Below, in pieces: positions 8,995 through 18,745 of a stretch of 64,000 nucleotides of DNA. A program made the translations under genes and the position numbers. A model generated the notes under the pieces. It saw only the letters and a program-made list of their open reading frames with translations. It made no database searches and was not told the DNA's origin. The stretch is taken from positions 124,001 through 188,000 of the forward strand of contig JAGVLS010000021.1 of assembly GCA_020054205.1 (NCBI GenBank). Reading direction: 5' to 3'. Within the stretch, counting starts at the first letter, position 1. Each line of letters opens with the position of its first letter. Source of the stretch: Candidatus Obscuribacterales bacterium. Its GTDB lineage: Bacteria; Cyanobacteriota; Vampirovibrionia; Obscuribacterales; Obscuribacteraceae.

Positions 8995-10326
8995 ATGACG
9001 CCCGACGATGAAACACCAGCTGAAAAAACATTTGCAGATACTTCATTAAGAGATGAATTGTTGCAAGCAGAGCTCGCTTTAAACAAAAAAGATTTTGCCA
9101 GCGCGCTTTCCACTTTAAGAACATGCTGGCTCAATAATCCATATGATTTAAGAATAGTCCAATTATTGAGCCTACTCATGAAAGAAAATGGCTTAGATGA
9201 ATTGGCTGAACATTTGGATAAGCTTGGTTCTGATGTGGAAATTTTAAAATTTGATGCCCAAATGCTTTTTGATACTGGATTCAAATTGCTTGATATACGG
9301 CTGCCCGATTTAGCTGCCATGCTATTCACGAGAGTATTAGAATTAGTTGAAGATGAAGCAACTGTACACTATGAATTGGGTTTTGCTTTGATGCAAATGC
9401 ATCAATGGGAAAAAGCCATCCCTCATTTTTTGAAGGCAGCAAAAAATGGTGATGATTTTGATACCCGCCTCAATTTAGTAGTTTGTTATACGCTGCTACG
9501 TAATGCTAGCAAAGCAGCAGATATGATTGGGGGCATGTCAGAATTAGTTGATAAACCAGAACACGAGAAAGAATTGACTCATCGTCGCATCGTTGCCAAA
9601 CGACTAATGCAACACGAAAAGAAAACAAAATTGTCTGCTCGCGACTGGATGTATATTCTTTACGGAACATTGCTTATAAATCAAAATTTTGCAAGCAGCA
9701 GCTTATCTAAAATAACCAAATCACTTGTCGATTATTCATCCATTGCTAGCACTCTCTTAATTTTACGTGGAGTACTAGATGCATTTGGACTAGATTTTGA
9801 TGTTATTGAATATTACAATCAAACATCAAGACCATTAGCAGAAGCGTTAGCTAGACTAATGGATTTGCCAGCACAAGCATATTTACACAAAGAGATAGAA
9901 AATCAAGATAGAGCACTGCTTATACTCACACATGCCAGTGATATAGTTGGACAACATACAAATTTTGTTCCGCTAAGTAGAATACGCACATTATTTGCTT
10001 ATGGATTACCTACAAGCACAGTATTGCCAGTCACTCCAGATATTGTTGGATGCCTTGCACAAGAATGCATAATGCCTTGGACAGAATCATTTTTTTTACA
10101 GGACAATGAAACTATATCAAGCGAAAATTTATTACCCAATGAAATGCAAGTAGCGGCTGTGGACAAAATAATCGAAACAGCAGGCAATATAGAATCGCTT
10201 CCGAATCTTATACAAACAATACAAGAAATTATTGATTATTATGAAAACAAAAAAGAATTATTGATTGTGGGAAATAGTGAATTATTTACCGAAAGACCAG
10301 ACTATACAGCCGAGGTACCCATTTAA
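8995..10326 (+). CDS. TPR-repeat protein of unknown function
   Basis: A 443-residue cytoplasmic protein without signal peptide or membrane segment. Residues 15-60 and 85-190 contain helix pairs of TPR type (for example VHYELGFALMQMHQWEKAIPHFLKAA). The later part is helical with no clear repeat and contains LPVTPDIVGCLAQECIMPW near residue 350, which I do not recognise. ATG follows an AGGA ribosome-binding site by five nucleotides. cobS begins 8 nt after its stop, suggesting one transcript, although the functional link is not evident. Confidence 0.8.
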   Translation: MTPDDETPAEKTFADTSLRDELLQAELALNKKDFASALSTLRTCWLNNPYDLRIVQLLSLLMKENGLDELAEHLDKLGSDVEILKFDAQMLFDTGFKLLDIRLPDLAAMLFTRVLELVEDEATVHYELGFALMQMHQWEKAIPHFLKAAKNGDDFDTRLNLVVCYTLLRNASKAADMIGGMSELVDKPEHEKELTHRRIVAKRLMQHEKKTKLSARDWMYILYGTLLINQNFASSSLSKITKSLVDYSSIASTLLILRGVLDAFGLDFDVIEYYNQTSRPLAEALARLMDLPAQAYLHKEIENQDRALLILTHASDIVGQHTNFVPLSRIRTLFAYGLPTSTVLPVTPDIVGCLAQECIMPWTESFFLQDNETISSENLLPNEMQVAAVDKIIETAGNIESLPNLIQTIQEIIDYYENKKELLIVGNSELFTERPDYTAEVPI

Positions 10327-10333
10327 CAAACAA

Positions 10334-11104
10334 ATGAAATGGCTTGAGAAATTTACACTCACTTTAAGTTATATAACCTGTATACCGCTGCGCGGGTTAG
10401 GTAATGATCAAAATCAATTATCGGGGCTTGCAAATTATTTAGCTCCAGCAGGTTTTTTTATTGGTTTACTTTTAATTTGTGAATATGAGCTTTTAAATTA
10501 TTTGCATGCAAGCCAAATTTTAAGCGCAGCAATTATTACTATCAGCTGGTTTCTTATTACAGGCGGACTTCATTTTGATGGACTAATGGATACAGCTGAC
10601 GGCATTTTTTCCCACAGCCATCCCGAAAGGATGATAGAAATAATGTCAGATAGTCGTACCGGGAATTTTGGTGCAATTGTTGGCATGTCAGTTTTGTTAG
10701 TTAAATTTGCTTGTTTAGCCTGCTTATCACCCTTATTTATCAAGCTTGCTCTCTTATTAATACCTGGCTGGGCAAGATGGTGCGAGACATATGCCATTTC
10801 ATCATTTCCTTACGCAAAAAAATCCGGCAAAGGCAAAATATGGCACGATACATGTTCTTTTCCGCAAGACACATTATTATCTTCAATTGTGCCTTTGTTA
10901 ATAACATTTTTCATTATTGTTTATGGAAATATTTCATGGACATTAATATCTACAATTGCTATTGTTACAGTTGTAATTGGTTCAATATGTGCTTTGTGGT
11001 TAAATTCCGTTTTAAAAGGGCACACGGGCGACACTTATGGTTGTGTCGTAGAAATATCCGAAACATTTTCCTTAGTAGTTTTAGCCTTACTAAGCCAAAA
11101 TTAA
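10334..11104 (+). CDS. cobS: Adenosylcobinamide-GDP ribazoletransferase (cobalamin synthase)
   Basis: CobS joins adenosylcobinamide-GDP and alpha-ribazole in the last part of cobalamin synthesis, in the membrane. The protein is strongly hydrophobic with about six membrane segments and shows the family motifs GGLHFDGLMDTADG (77-90) and GHTGDTYG near residue 230. The ATG at 10334 gives 256 residues, the usual length; an upstream TTG at 10265 would overlap the previous gene. No other cob gene is in the window, so this may be a salvage step or the rest may be elsewhere. Its stop overlaps that of the convergent gene by four nucleotides. Confidence 0.93.
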   Translation: MKWLEKFTLTLSYITCIPLRGLGNDQNQLSGLANYLAPAGFFIGLLLICEYELLNYLHASQILSAAIITISWFLITGGLHFDGLMDTADGIFSHSHPERMIEIMSDSRTGNFGAIVGMSVLLVKFACLACLSPLFIKLALLLIPGWARWCETYAISSFPYAKKSGKGKIWHDTCSFPQDTLLSSIVPLLITFFIIVYGNISWTLISTIAIVTVVIGSICALWLNSVLKGHTGDTYGCVVEISETFSLVVLALLSQN

Positions 11105-12114
11105 AATCCGCTGCCTTGTCCTTCTAATTTATTTTTCTTTTGGAATGTACCACCGCCAAAACCAGAGTCTTGCTGGGAAGCTTTAGCATTTTCTACTTCT
11201 TGTTCATCACGCATTCTTAGCGCATCAAGACTGATTCCTTCCCGCCAAGCACGCATTTGATCTTCATATGCTTTCCTATCATCTTTAATTTGCTGAATAA
11301 GCTTTCCTTTTTTTATAAAATATTCTGCCCTGGTAGCCACATCAGGCTCATGCAATCGCTGTGCCACAGCATAAATAGCTTCCATATCAGGAATAGCTTT
11401 TGCTTTATCCAAAGCTTTTCTAAGTAAATATCTATTTTGATCTCGCATTTGAAATGGCTCTATTTTGCGAGCTAAGTCACATAATTCTTGCGAATCATTT
11501 TCATCATCAACTAAATCACGAATGACTTTTCTCAACAAATCATCCATGCCTAAAGACTTACATTCTTGAGCAAATACAAGCGCATCATTATAATCTTTGA
11601 CACCAGTGTATGCTTTTTCCATAGCTAAATGTGCAAGATCATTTAAAGCAACTTCTTGTGCTTTTTTTGCTAACTCATATAAATCATTAACTGTTTTAGC
11701 ATTTCTTGTTAATTGATCTATACACTGCCTGGTTATTTCAAAAAATTGGTATTTGCGAGCTTTCAAAGTCACTAATAATAAATCTTCTCTGGTGGTAGCA
11801 AGTGAAAAAGCTTTGCTTACGCATTGTCTTCTTGTTTCATTCATTGGATATGCATAGGGTTCAGTAAAAGCAGCTATCTCCAAACACTTTGGAACATCAG
11901 TTGCTTGATCCAAAGCCGCTAAAATATAAGGTTTTGCTTTTTCATATTTGCCAGATCGCAAATATCCTCTGCTTCTATCAAGCTTGGCTTGGCTAGCCTC
12001 TGTCAAAGTCGAATTAGTCCAAGAGCGCCTAGCAAAACCAGGCAACAAATTTAGATTAAAATTAAAACTAAGAATTATTCCAATAAAAACAGCTACTCTT
12101 AATACTATAAACAT
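11101..12114 (-). CDS. Secreted or membrane-anchored helical-repeat protein
   Basis: A 337-residue protein with an N-terminal hydrophobic segment (about 4-26, followed by Arg-rich FARRSW) that looks like a signal peptide or anchor. The rest is alpha-helical with TPR-like pairs (YLRSGKYEKAKPYILAALDQA near 50, then several units of about 35 residues such as LYELAKKAQEVALNDLAHLAMEKA). The C terminus is charged and ends in a Gly/Gln-rich tail. Function unknown; probably an envelope scaffold. It converges on cobS with overlapping stops. Confidence 0.75.
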   Translation of the reverse strand: MFIVLRVAVFIGIILSFNFNLNLLPGFARRSWTNSTLTEASQAKLDRSRGYLRSGKYEKAKPYILAALDQATDVPKCLEIAAFTEPYAYPMNETRRQCVSKAFSLATTREDLLLVTLKARKYQFFEITRQCIDQLTRNAKTVNDLYELAKKAQEVALNDLAHLAMEKAYTGVKDYNDALVFAQECKSLGMDDLLRKVIRDLVDDENDSQELCDLARKIEPFQMRDQNRYLLRKALDKAKAIPDMEAIYAVAQRLHEPDVATRAEYFIKKGKLIQQIKDDRKAYEDQMRAWREGISLDALRMRDEQEVENAKASQQDSGFGGGTFQKKNKLEGQGSGF

Positions 12115-12214
12115 ATTTTTGAACCTTAATTAAAGAACACTTTATTTAGTTACTTTATTCTATCTTATTAGTGAGCCGGAAGCTAAAATACCAGCAGCCA
12201 GGAAAAACAAATTC

Positions 12215-12874
12215 ATGAACAAAATGACAAGCAAACGCATGATGCCAGTAGTTCTTTCAATAAATCCCGAACAAAGGCAAGAATTTGACCTTTTTTACCA
12301 TGGTAAGTATATTCCTGCATTTTTAGAGTCCATCCCGGAAATCAGTTTAGCCAGACGTTGGGCACCGTTAACCAATAGAGCTGATGCTAAGTACATTACT
12401 ATTTATCAGCTCAAAACCGAAAGTGTCATTGAAGCAATTGAAACCTCCATTAATAATTCCATGTCCAAACCAGAATTTAGGCAATTTAAAGAGTGGAAAC
12501 AAAATAGTTTTACGTCTTTCGAACGTCAATTTTTTGACGAAAAATATACATCTTCCACGTCATCTAGCTGGCTAGATAATCCCTTTTTGTTATTGAATTG
12601 GGCTGGCACTTCATCCGAACGCTTAGATACAGAATTTATTCCTGAGCTTTTGAAAAAATGTCCTTATTTAAAATCTTGCCGAACTTATACACAAGCAGAT
12701 AGTTTCAATTATCACTGGACAATTTTTGAACTTGCTAATGAATCATCTCTTTATTTACTTGAGAAAAAAATATTTCAATATAAAGCACTAAATCATTGGC
12801 TTAATGAATCAGTAAGTGAATATTCAATAACAAAATTTCAATTGATATATTCTTTTCCTACTCACTCTGATTAA
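12215..12874 (+). CDS. Hypothetical protein with duplicated alpha/beta domain
   Basis: A 219-residue soluble protein. Its N-terminal half (PVVLSINPEQRQEFDLFYHGKYIPAFLESIPEISLARRW) has the pattern of dimeric alpha-beta barrel proteins (EthD/DUF4286-like), in which a short peptide strand is followed by a helix and a W-containing strand. The second half (about 122-215: FLLLNWAGTSSERLDTEFIPELLKKCPYLKSCRTY) repeats the layout, so the protein may be a fused dimer. A good AGGAAA site precedes ATG 12215. Its last 17 nt overlap the convergent 130-residue gene. Fold assignment is inference. Confidence 0.7.
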   Translation: MNKMTSKRMMPVVLSINPEQRQEFDLFYHGKYIPAFLESIPEISLARRWAPLTNRADAKYITIYQLKTESVIEAIETSINNSMSKPEFRQFKEWKQNSFTSFERQFFDEKYTSSTSSSWLDNPFLLLNWAGTSSERLDTEFIPELLKKCPYLKSCRTYTQADSFNYHWTIFELANESSLYLLEKKIFQYKALNHWLNESVSEYSITKFQLIYSFPTHSD

Positions 12875-13250
12875 CTGCTTTTTCCATGCAGCTAACACAT
12901 TCAGCTACAGGTATTGCAAATATACCTGCTTCATCGGCATCAAATGCCTGTCGCCATGTATCATAACCTTCCTGATAGTTGCCCATCTCTCCATTATCAT
13001 CTATCATTTTAAGCACACTATTGGCAAGAGCATTTTCAGAAATAGGCATATGGCTAATTTCATGGGAAAACATGTCTGAGGAATATGGATTTTCTATTTT
13101 TAGCCCCGTAATTCTTACATGAACAATAGTTCCTTGTTTTGCATCTTGCTCTATTTTCACGATAACAAGAGTAGAGCTTTGCTCTTGTGGTCTGGTTTTA
13201 TAAGTCCAAACTTGTCCAGCCTGAAATTTGGATTTAGTAGTCTGGTTCAT
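12858..13250 (-). CDS. Conserved hypothetical protein, 130 aa
   Basis: A small protein starting with FQAGQVWTYKTRPQEQSS, a beta-rich pattern seen in uncharacterised bacterial proteins that accompany metabolic genes; I cannot name its function. It contains ISHMPISENALANSVL and a C-terminal CVSC pair near residues 120-123 that could bind metal or form a disulfide. It starts 7 nt after the GH38 mannosidase stop on the same strand, so it is the last gene of that operon. Confidence 0.75.
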   Translation of the reverse strand: MNQTTKSKFQAGQVWTYKTRPQEQSSTLVIVKIEQDAKQGTIVHVRITGLKIENPYSSDMFSHEISHMPISENALANSVLKMIDDNGEMGNYQEGYDTWRQAFDADEAGIFAIPVAECVSCMEKAVNQSE

Positions 13251-13257
13251 TTATTTC

Positions 13258-15894
13258 TCACGCCAATGTGAAAGCAATCGTTTTTAATTCATTAGTTGTG
13301 AAGTCGACTAGAGCAATGCCATCCTTGTCATTTGCAGGTGTTACAATCGATTCATCTAGTCGGCACAAATCAATATGTTTATACGGCAAATTAAATCTCA
13401 ACTGACAGGATTGTTTACTGTCAGATACATTTAAAAAGCGCATGATAAGCTTATTTTCGTCTTTATTTACATACATTGCTATTGTTTTGATAGCCGGATT
13501 ATTTTTTTCAACAAAAGTCAATGCTTTCAATTTATTTTTTTCTTTGTGTCCAAAAGCTAGCCAAAATAGCTGTTCATATTGTTCAACCAATGAATAAGCT
13601 TCCATCTCTGAATCAATTGCGGCCCAACCATATGAAATCTTGTTTTTACCCAAACAATTAGCAGAGGGCGTTTGTATATGTGGACCAGCTCCACCACCGC
13701 GAGATCTCATATCTGCTTTCGATAACCATGATACGGCTCTCAATGCTGTAATTGTAATATTACTTCCTTCTACTCCATATTCTGGCAAACCAGTATTGAA
13801 AAATATCTGTTTATTAGCGGTAACAAAACGCTGACAAGCAAAACGATTAGGGCTTTGTTCTTGTCCTTTGCCTACAGGCAACTGCATATCTGAATTTTTA
13901 TGCTCCCTTTCAATAAGAGAAAAATGATTTTCAGATTGTGTTGTACTTATGATTTCATTAGTATCAAATAAAATTTCCAATCTATGATCGCAGGATTTAT
14001 TTTCCCATTCTGCATCAAAAAACAATATAGGAATGTCTTTTTTTAAAGTTAGCTTTATAGATATTTCATGTTGTACTTTTGATTTGGATCTAGCAAGCGT
14101 CCTATAGCTATCAATTGATTTGATAGCTGATTGATCTACAAATACTGCTTTTTCCGGAATATCAATTTGATATTTCAAAACAAGGGAAGCAATTAGTGGT
14201 CCATTTTCAAAAGGTTCAATAGAATTCAATTTTGCTTGAATATACGAATCGTTTTCTATTGGATCAAAATTGTATGTATCACCACCATCACCAATATCGC
14301 GTACTATATGTTTCAACACAAATTCTTTATTGTTAGCATTTACTTTAAGGTAATTATCTTTATCAATTTGGACACTTAATAGTCCATTGCTCAACACTTT
14401 ATCGTCAACCTTGGCTCTATGCCCATTATCATTTTCACCAGTATTAATTGGCCAGTCGTAAGATTTACAACCTAAGGCTGGAATATCTTTTGCATAAATC
14501 CAACCTTGAATAAGTTTCACCTTCTTATAATAAGGGATTTGTCCCCAACCAGAAAACAATTCTTCCTTTTCAATAATCTTTTTTATTTGAATATTATTGC
14601 CAACCCATACACGCTGGCTGTCTAATTCTTCTACCCATTCAATATCAATTGGTCCAGAATAATTGCCATTTCCCATATTAAAGATAATCATTTGATTAGT
14701 TTTAGAAGCTGGATCACGATAGGAGGCACCAGCTATATCGTGTCTAGCTTTATCTTCCAAAGCATTCAATATTTGATGCAATCTTAAAGTACGACCACTC
14801 ATTTCTGTATGTACGGGATCCACGCTGCACCCGCAAATGCTATCGTGAGGATGGTTTTCTAGTAACAATTTGGTAGTATAGTCCAATTCGTCTTTTGGAT
14901 AATCGGATATTTGATTAGCATACAACATGCTTAGAAGCGGCAAGCAAAAACGAAATAATTTTCTTTCCGCTTCTCTGTTTTCTCTCTTCAAGTAAAGTCT
15001 TGCAGACAAAACACCATTGAGCACAAATGCACGTTCATATAATAATGCGGCTGTATTATCTCTCAATTCGCTTTTTATTTTTTGCAAATTGTTATCTTTT
15101 GCTGCTTTGTTTATTGTTTTTTCCAAGAACTCAGCCAGATTTACAATAACAATTTCAATGTCTTCTTTTTGCTTACGATAATAATCATTGAGTTCATCAA
15201 TAATTTTTTGCAGTTTATTTGGCGGCATTGTGTGATCAAAACCAGATGGATATAATAATTCATCAGTATTGGCTTTAACATCCAATTGTTTTGCCAATTC
15301 ATTTGCTAAATTAGATAACGCAGCACTATTATGATCTGGTGAATATTCGTGAAGGGACATTTGCCCATAGCCTTTTGTTAAATGATAAACAGTAACAACG
15401 CTTCCATCAGGCGATTGCCAAAGAAACAGTGGACCTGGAGCTAATTCAGGTACACCACGCCAAAGTACTGCATTGTCTATACCAAAACCTTTTAAAATTC
15501 TTGGTAAATCTTGAGTGTGACCAAATGTATCAGGGCAATAACCAATTAAACTTGGTTGGGCATATTTTTTTAGAGTCTTAATACCATATTGCAAATTGGC
15601 AATAAGACTTTCTCCACAGACAAGCATTTGATCCGCTAATACATACCATGGTCCTGCCGCTAATTTACCTGCATTCATCAAATTCGTAATTTTTGGCATT
15701 AGCTCAGGTGCTACAGCTGAGATGTCGTCAAAAATTATTGCCTGTCCATCTAAATAGAACTGCGGCAAATCCCCAGACTCTATTTGTTTGATAATTTGTT
15801 TTACAACATATAATAAATGCACACGCATAGACTCGAATGGCAAATACCATTCTCGGTCCCAGTGTGTGTGCATATAAACATGTAATTTTTTCAT
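13258..15894 (-). CDS. Glycoside hydrolase family 38 alpha-mannosidase
   Basis: GH38 enzymes hydrolyse alpha-mannosides with a zinc-assisted retaining mechanism. The 878-residue protein has HTHWDREWY (9-17, with zinc ligands His11 and Asp13), LDGQAIIFDD (48-57), the nucleophile region GYCPDTFGH with Asp122, and a conserved ENHPHDSICGCS near residue 360. A C-terminal all-beta half of about 450 residues fits the family. No signal peptide, so it acts in the cytoplasm, like E. coli MngB. ATG 15894 is chosen; a TTG at 15903 would overlap the upstream stop as TTGA. The upstream gene is a TIM-barrel isomerase-like protein. Confidence 0.93.
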   Translation of the reverse strand: MKKLHVYMHTHWDREWYLPFESMRVHLLYVVKQIIKQIESGDLPQFYLDGQAIIFDDISAVAPELMPKITNLMNAGKLAAGPWYVLADQMLVCGESLIANLQYGIKTLKKYAQPSLIGYCPDTFGHTQDLPRILKGFGIDNAVLWRGVPELAPGPLFLWQSPDGSVVTVYHLTKGYGQMSLHEYSPDHNSAALSNLANELAKQLDVKANTDELLYPSGFDHTMPPNKLQKIIDELNDYYRKQKEDIEIVIVNLAEFLEKTINKAAKDNNLQKIKSELRDNTAALLYERAFVLNGVLSARLYLKRENREAERKLFRFCLPLLSMLYANQISDYPKDELDYTTKLLLENHPHDSICGCSVDPVHTEMSGRTLRLHQILNALEDKARHDIAGASYRDPASKTNQMIIFNMGNGNYSGPIDIEWVEELDSQRVWVGNNIQIKKIIEKEELFSGWGQIPYYKKVKLIQGWIYAKDIPALGCKSYDWPINTGENDNGHRAKVDDKVLSNGLLSVQIDKDNYLKVNANNKEFVLKHIVRDIGDGGDTYNFDPIENDSYIQAKLNSIEPFENGPLIASLVLKYQIDIPEKAVFVDQSAIKSIDSYRTLARSKSKVQHEISIKLTLKKDIPILFFDAEWENKSCDHRLEILFDTNEIISTTQSENHFSLIEREHKNSDMQLPVGKGQEQSPNRFACQRFVTANKQIFFNTGLPEYGVEGSNITITALRAVSWLSKADMRSRGGGAGPHIQTPSANCLGKNKISYGWAAIDSEMEAYSLVEQYEQLFWLAFGHKEKNKLKALTFVEKNNPAIKTIAMYVNKDENKLIMRFLNVSDSKQSCQLRFNLPYKHIDLCRLDESIVTPANDKDGIALVDFTTNELKTIAFTLA

Positions 15895-15899
15895 TGTTT

Positions 15900-16775
15900 T
15901 CAATATTTCAAAAGTGGCTCAAAAAATTCCTTACTAATATCCAAAGCAGCTTCTATATCCTGATAAGAATCACCAATAAATTCATCATCGAACTGAACAG
16001 AAAAACTGCCTTTATAATCATATAGTTTTAAAGCTTCAATAAATTGTTTCCAGTCAACTTGTCCTTTTCCCGACATTCGATAACGCCACCACAATGGACC
16101 AAATAAACCACTGTCCGCTAACATTGGGCGATTGATTTCCACATCATTTGCCTCAACATGATCTATAGCAGGCATTAGACCTGGTAAGATTGTCAAATAA
16201 TCTATATTTTGCCACAAACAATCAGCTGGTGAAAAACTTAAAGATAAACCAGGACATACAGAAATAAGGTCTCGCCATTCTTGTGGGTACAAAGGGCGCC
16301 AGAAAGAAAGACTTTTACCCATATTTGAAATTGGCGTAGCAAGCCTAAGCAAAAGTTTGATATTGTCTTTTTCCAACATTTGAATAGCTGGTGTAATTAT
16401 TTCTTGCACAGATGATTTGAAATCATTTTCGACGGATGATTTCAAATCAAACAATATTTTATTGCATCCAATAGTTATACACACGGATTTGAGCTTAGCA
16501 ATCATTTGTTGAAACTGTTGAATTGACTTTTTGTCAGATAAGTCCAGTATGTGATTGAGTTTCAAACAAGCAATTTCAATCTTTTTCTCTTGAGCCAATT
16601 TATTTACATCTTGCAAATATTCTTTTTCTGACAAACTTAAAGCTGTTTCCGATTCACTACCATCATCAACAGGCTCAAAAGAATATTCAAATGCAGAAAT
16701 ATTTTTTGATGAAGCTAATTCAATTGCTTCTTTTAGTCCCAAACCAAATTTGGTGGCATCAAAGCAAACTTGCAT
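15900..16775 (-). CDS. Sugar phosphate isomerase/epimerase-like TIM-barrel protein
   Basis: The 291-residue protein has the layout of the AP-endonuclease-2/xylose-isomerase-like TIM barrel family: LKEAIELASSKNISAFEYSF near the start, acidic strand ends, DHVEANDVE near 210 and GQVDWKQFIEALKLYDYKGSFSVQF-like sequence near 245 (the usual G.VDW..F...L...GY.G...IE pattern, here ending in VQFDDE). The substrate cannot be read from the sequence; being 5 nt before a GH38 mannosidase suggests metabolism of released mannose or a derivative. Confidence 0.85.
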   Translation of the reverse strand: MQVCFDATKFGLGLKEAIELASSKNISAFEYSFEPVDDGSESETALSLSEKEYLQDVNKLAQEKKIEIACLKLNHILDLSDKKSIQQFQQMIAKLKSVCITIGCNKILFDLKSSVENDFKSSVQEIITPAIQMLEKDNIKLLLRLATPISNMGKSLSFWRPLYPQEWRDLISVCPGLSLSFSPADCLWQNIDYLTILPGLMPAIDHVEANDVEINRPMLADSGLFGPLWWRYRMSGKGQVDWKQFIEALKLYDYKGSFSVQFDDEFIGDSYQDIEAALDISKEFFEPLLKY

Positions 16776-16792
16776 AATTTCCCGTCTTTCAA

Positions 16793-17428
16793 TTACATTG
16801 TCATCATGTAATCACGTCTAACCTGCGGATCAGTGATTTCATTAATATCCATGCGAGTGCATGTAACCACCTGAAAATCTCCATTACGCATCACAGAAAT
16901 TGTAACTGGTGTACCAGGAGATCCAATAATTAAGTCATAAACTTCGTCTTTTGTAAGTCCCATTGTAGGAATACCATCAACAGCTACGATAATATCGTTG
17001 GGTCTTAGCCCCCTACTAAAGGCTGGTGTGCCAGGAAAGACCCTGTTGATAACAGGCTGTTTACCTAAAGCAAGAACAAATTTTACTCCAATAATGCCAA
17101 ATCCAGATTGGCTTTCTAAAGCAAAAGAATTATCTCTAACTCTTGATTTGAGAAAAGCGTTATCAAGAGAAGTTCTTCCACTTATCCCTTTTAATCTAGT
17201 TTGTTTTTGTTCCAATTTTGTACTGTGTTCGACGCCGCCTTTGAGTGTTCCTACAGATTTTTTATTGAGAGCAGGACTTATTTCTTTAGGACTTAAGGCG
17301 TCTAGTTTTGGTATATCAGCCTTCAATTTGGATGATTCTTCCGCCCAAAGCGGCAAATTGCTCCAGAACAAAATGTTCATTGCTAATGCCAACTTAAATA
17401 TTTGATTGAAATTCACGCACGCGCCCAT
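16793..17428 (-). CDS. Exported PDZ-domain protein
   Basis: A 211-residue protein with an N-terminal hydrophobic segment (about 8-28, ending LPLWAEE) typical of Sec export, a Lys/Ser-rich linker, and one PDZ domain at about 105-200 (FGIIGVKFVLALGKQPVINR, GTPAFSRGLRPNDIIVAVDG, GSPGTPVTISVMRNG). There is no protease domain, so it is a stand-alone periplasmic PDZ protein. A second in-frame Met (MNILFW, residue 18) would give a shorter signal peptide. It is the first gene of the operon leading to the GH38 mannosidase. Confidence 0.82.
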   Translation of the reverse strand: MGACVNFNQIFKLALAMNILFWSNLPLWAEESSKLKADIPKLDALSPKEISPALNKKSVGTLKGGVEHSTKLEQKQTRLKGISGRTSLDNAFLKSRVRDNSFALESQSGFGIIGVKFVLALGKQPVINRVFPGTPAFSRGLRPNDIIVAVDGIPTMGLTKDEVYDLIIGSPGTPVTISVMRNGDFQVVTCTRMDINEITDPQVRRDYMMTM

Positions 17429-17590
17429 TTACAAAATAGACCTATGTCAACATGTTTAATACATACCCAGACTTGTTCATTTTGTCTTTAGTTCCTAATA
17501 AAAATATTTACTTCTAGTATATGAAAGTTAAGCTAATATTGCTTAGATAAACAATAAGACATAAGCTAATCTCAACCTAAATTGAGCGGT

Positions 17591-17605
17591 ATGATTAGTA
17601 ATCAT
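17591..17605. promoter_or_regulatory. Palindrome upstream of mdh
   Basis: Perfect inverted repeat ATGATTA-G-TAATCAT about 90 nt before the mdh start. A second inverted repeat, ACTTGC (17614-17619) with GCAAGT (17634-17639), follows. These could be an operator and a leader hairpin; no regulator is identified. Confidence 0.35.
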
Positions 17606-17695
17606 GCTTTTAAACTTGCACTTCCATGATTGGGCAAGTAAATAAGTTTAATATTGGCAGCCATGGTAAAGCCAAAAGTTGACGGGAGGATAATT

Positions 17696-18634
17696 GTGAG
17701 CAAAGTAACTGTAGTAGGAGCAGGTTTTGTTGGAGCAACAGCAGCTCAATATATTGCCGATAAAGATTTAGCAGATGTTGTATTAATCGACATAGTAGAA
17801 GGCATTCCTCAAGGCAAAGCATTAGATCTATTGCAAGCTGGTCCTCTCAATGAACGTAGTCGAAATTTAGTAGGTACAAATAATTATGCAGATACTAAAG
17901 ATTCAGACATCATTGTTATTACAGCTGGTATTGCTCGTAAACCTGGCATGTCTCGCGATGATTTACTGAAAACCAATGCTGCCATAGTAAAGCAAGTAGC
18001 TAGCGAAACCCTAAAATATTCTCCAGAAGCAATATATGTTGTAGTGACAAATCCTCTGGATGTGATGGCATATTTAACATGGCAAAGCACTAAATTGCCA
18101 GCATCAAGAGTAATTGGTATGGCGGGCGTGCTTGATAGTGCACGTTTTCAGACCTTTATTAGCTTAGAACTTAATGTCGCTGTGGAAGATATTAGAACAA
18201 TGGTTCTAGGCGGGCATGGAGATTTAATGGTGCCCATTCCACGCTTTTCAACCGTAAATGGCATTCCAATTACTGAACTTTTACCAGCCCACAAAATTGA
18301 ATCCCTTTGCCAGCGCACCCGCGATGGTGGAGCAGAAATTGTCTCTCATTTAAAAACTGGCAGTGCTTATTACGCGCCAGCAGCTTCTGCTACACAAATG
18401 GTCGAGTCCATTTTAAAGGATAAAAATAGACTACTTCCATGTGCTGTATTGGCAGAAGGACATTATGGTATCAAAGATGTATATGTAGGTTTGCCGGTAA
18501 TTCTTGGACGTAAAGGGGTAAGAGAAATTGTTGACATTAAACTCAATGATCAAGAGCTTGCCGCGCTGAAAAAATCTGCCGATTCAATTAAAGAGAATAT
18601 TCAAACCATGCAACAGCTATTAGTAGCTGTATAA
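17696..18634 (+). CDS. mdh: Malate dehydrogenase (LDH-like type)
   Basis: NAD-dependent malate dehydrogenase of the lactate-dehydrogenase-like class. The 312-residue product has the Rossmann motif [10 protein letters not shown] (8-17), substrate-binding arginines in [13 protein letters not shown] (Arg81, Arg87), [10 protein letters not shown] near 118 and the catalytic His in GGHGDLMVP near 172. Arg at position 81 instead of Gln points to malate over lactate. The GTG at 17696 is chosen because GGGAGGA (17684-17690) lies five nucleotides before it and the next residues (SKVTVVGAG) match the family N terminus; a longer start at 17654 has no such site. Confidence 0.95.
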   Translation: MSKVTVVGAGFVGATAAQYIADKDLADVVLIDIVEGIPQGKALDLLQAGPLNERSRNLVGTNNYADTKDSDIIVITAGIARKPGMSRDDLLKTNAAIVKQVASETLKYSPEAIYVVVTNPLDVMAYLTWQSTKLPASRVIGMAGVLDSARFQTFISLELNVAVEDIRTMVLGGHGDLMVPIPRFSTVNGIPITELLPAHKIESLCQRTRDGGAEIVSHLKTGSAYYAPAASATQMVESILKDKNRLLPCAVLAEGHYGIKDVYVGLPVILGRKGVREIVDIKLNDQELAALKKSADSIKENIQTMQQLLVAV

Positions 18635-18745
18635 AGGCAATACCTGTTAAAAAAATGGGTAAAAGATGAATATACAAATTAATTGCTTATCTTAGTTGAC
18701 CTATTTGAGATAAGATAAGAGAAGATTAGAGAGGGGGATTTTGAA

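Noticed and set aside
18686-18714. CTTATCT/AGATAAG inverted repeat as an mdh terminator
   Set aside because: AT-rich stem with a 15-nt loop and no T-run after it.
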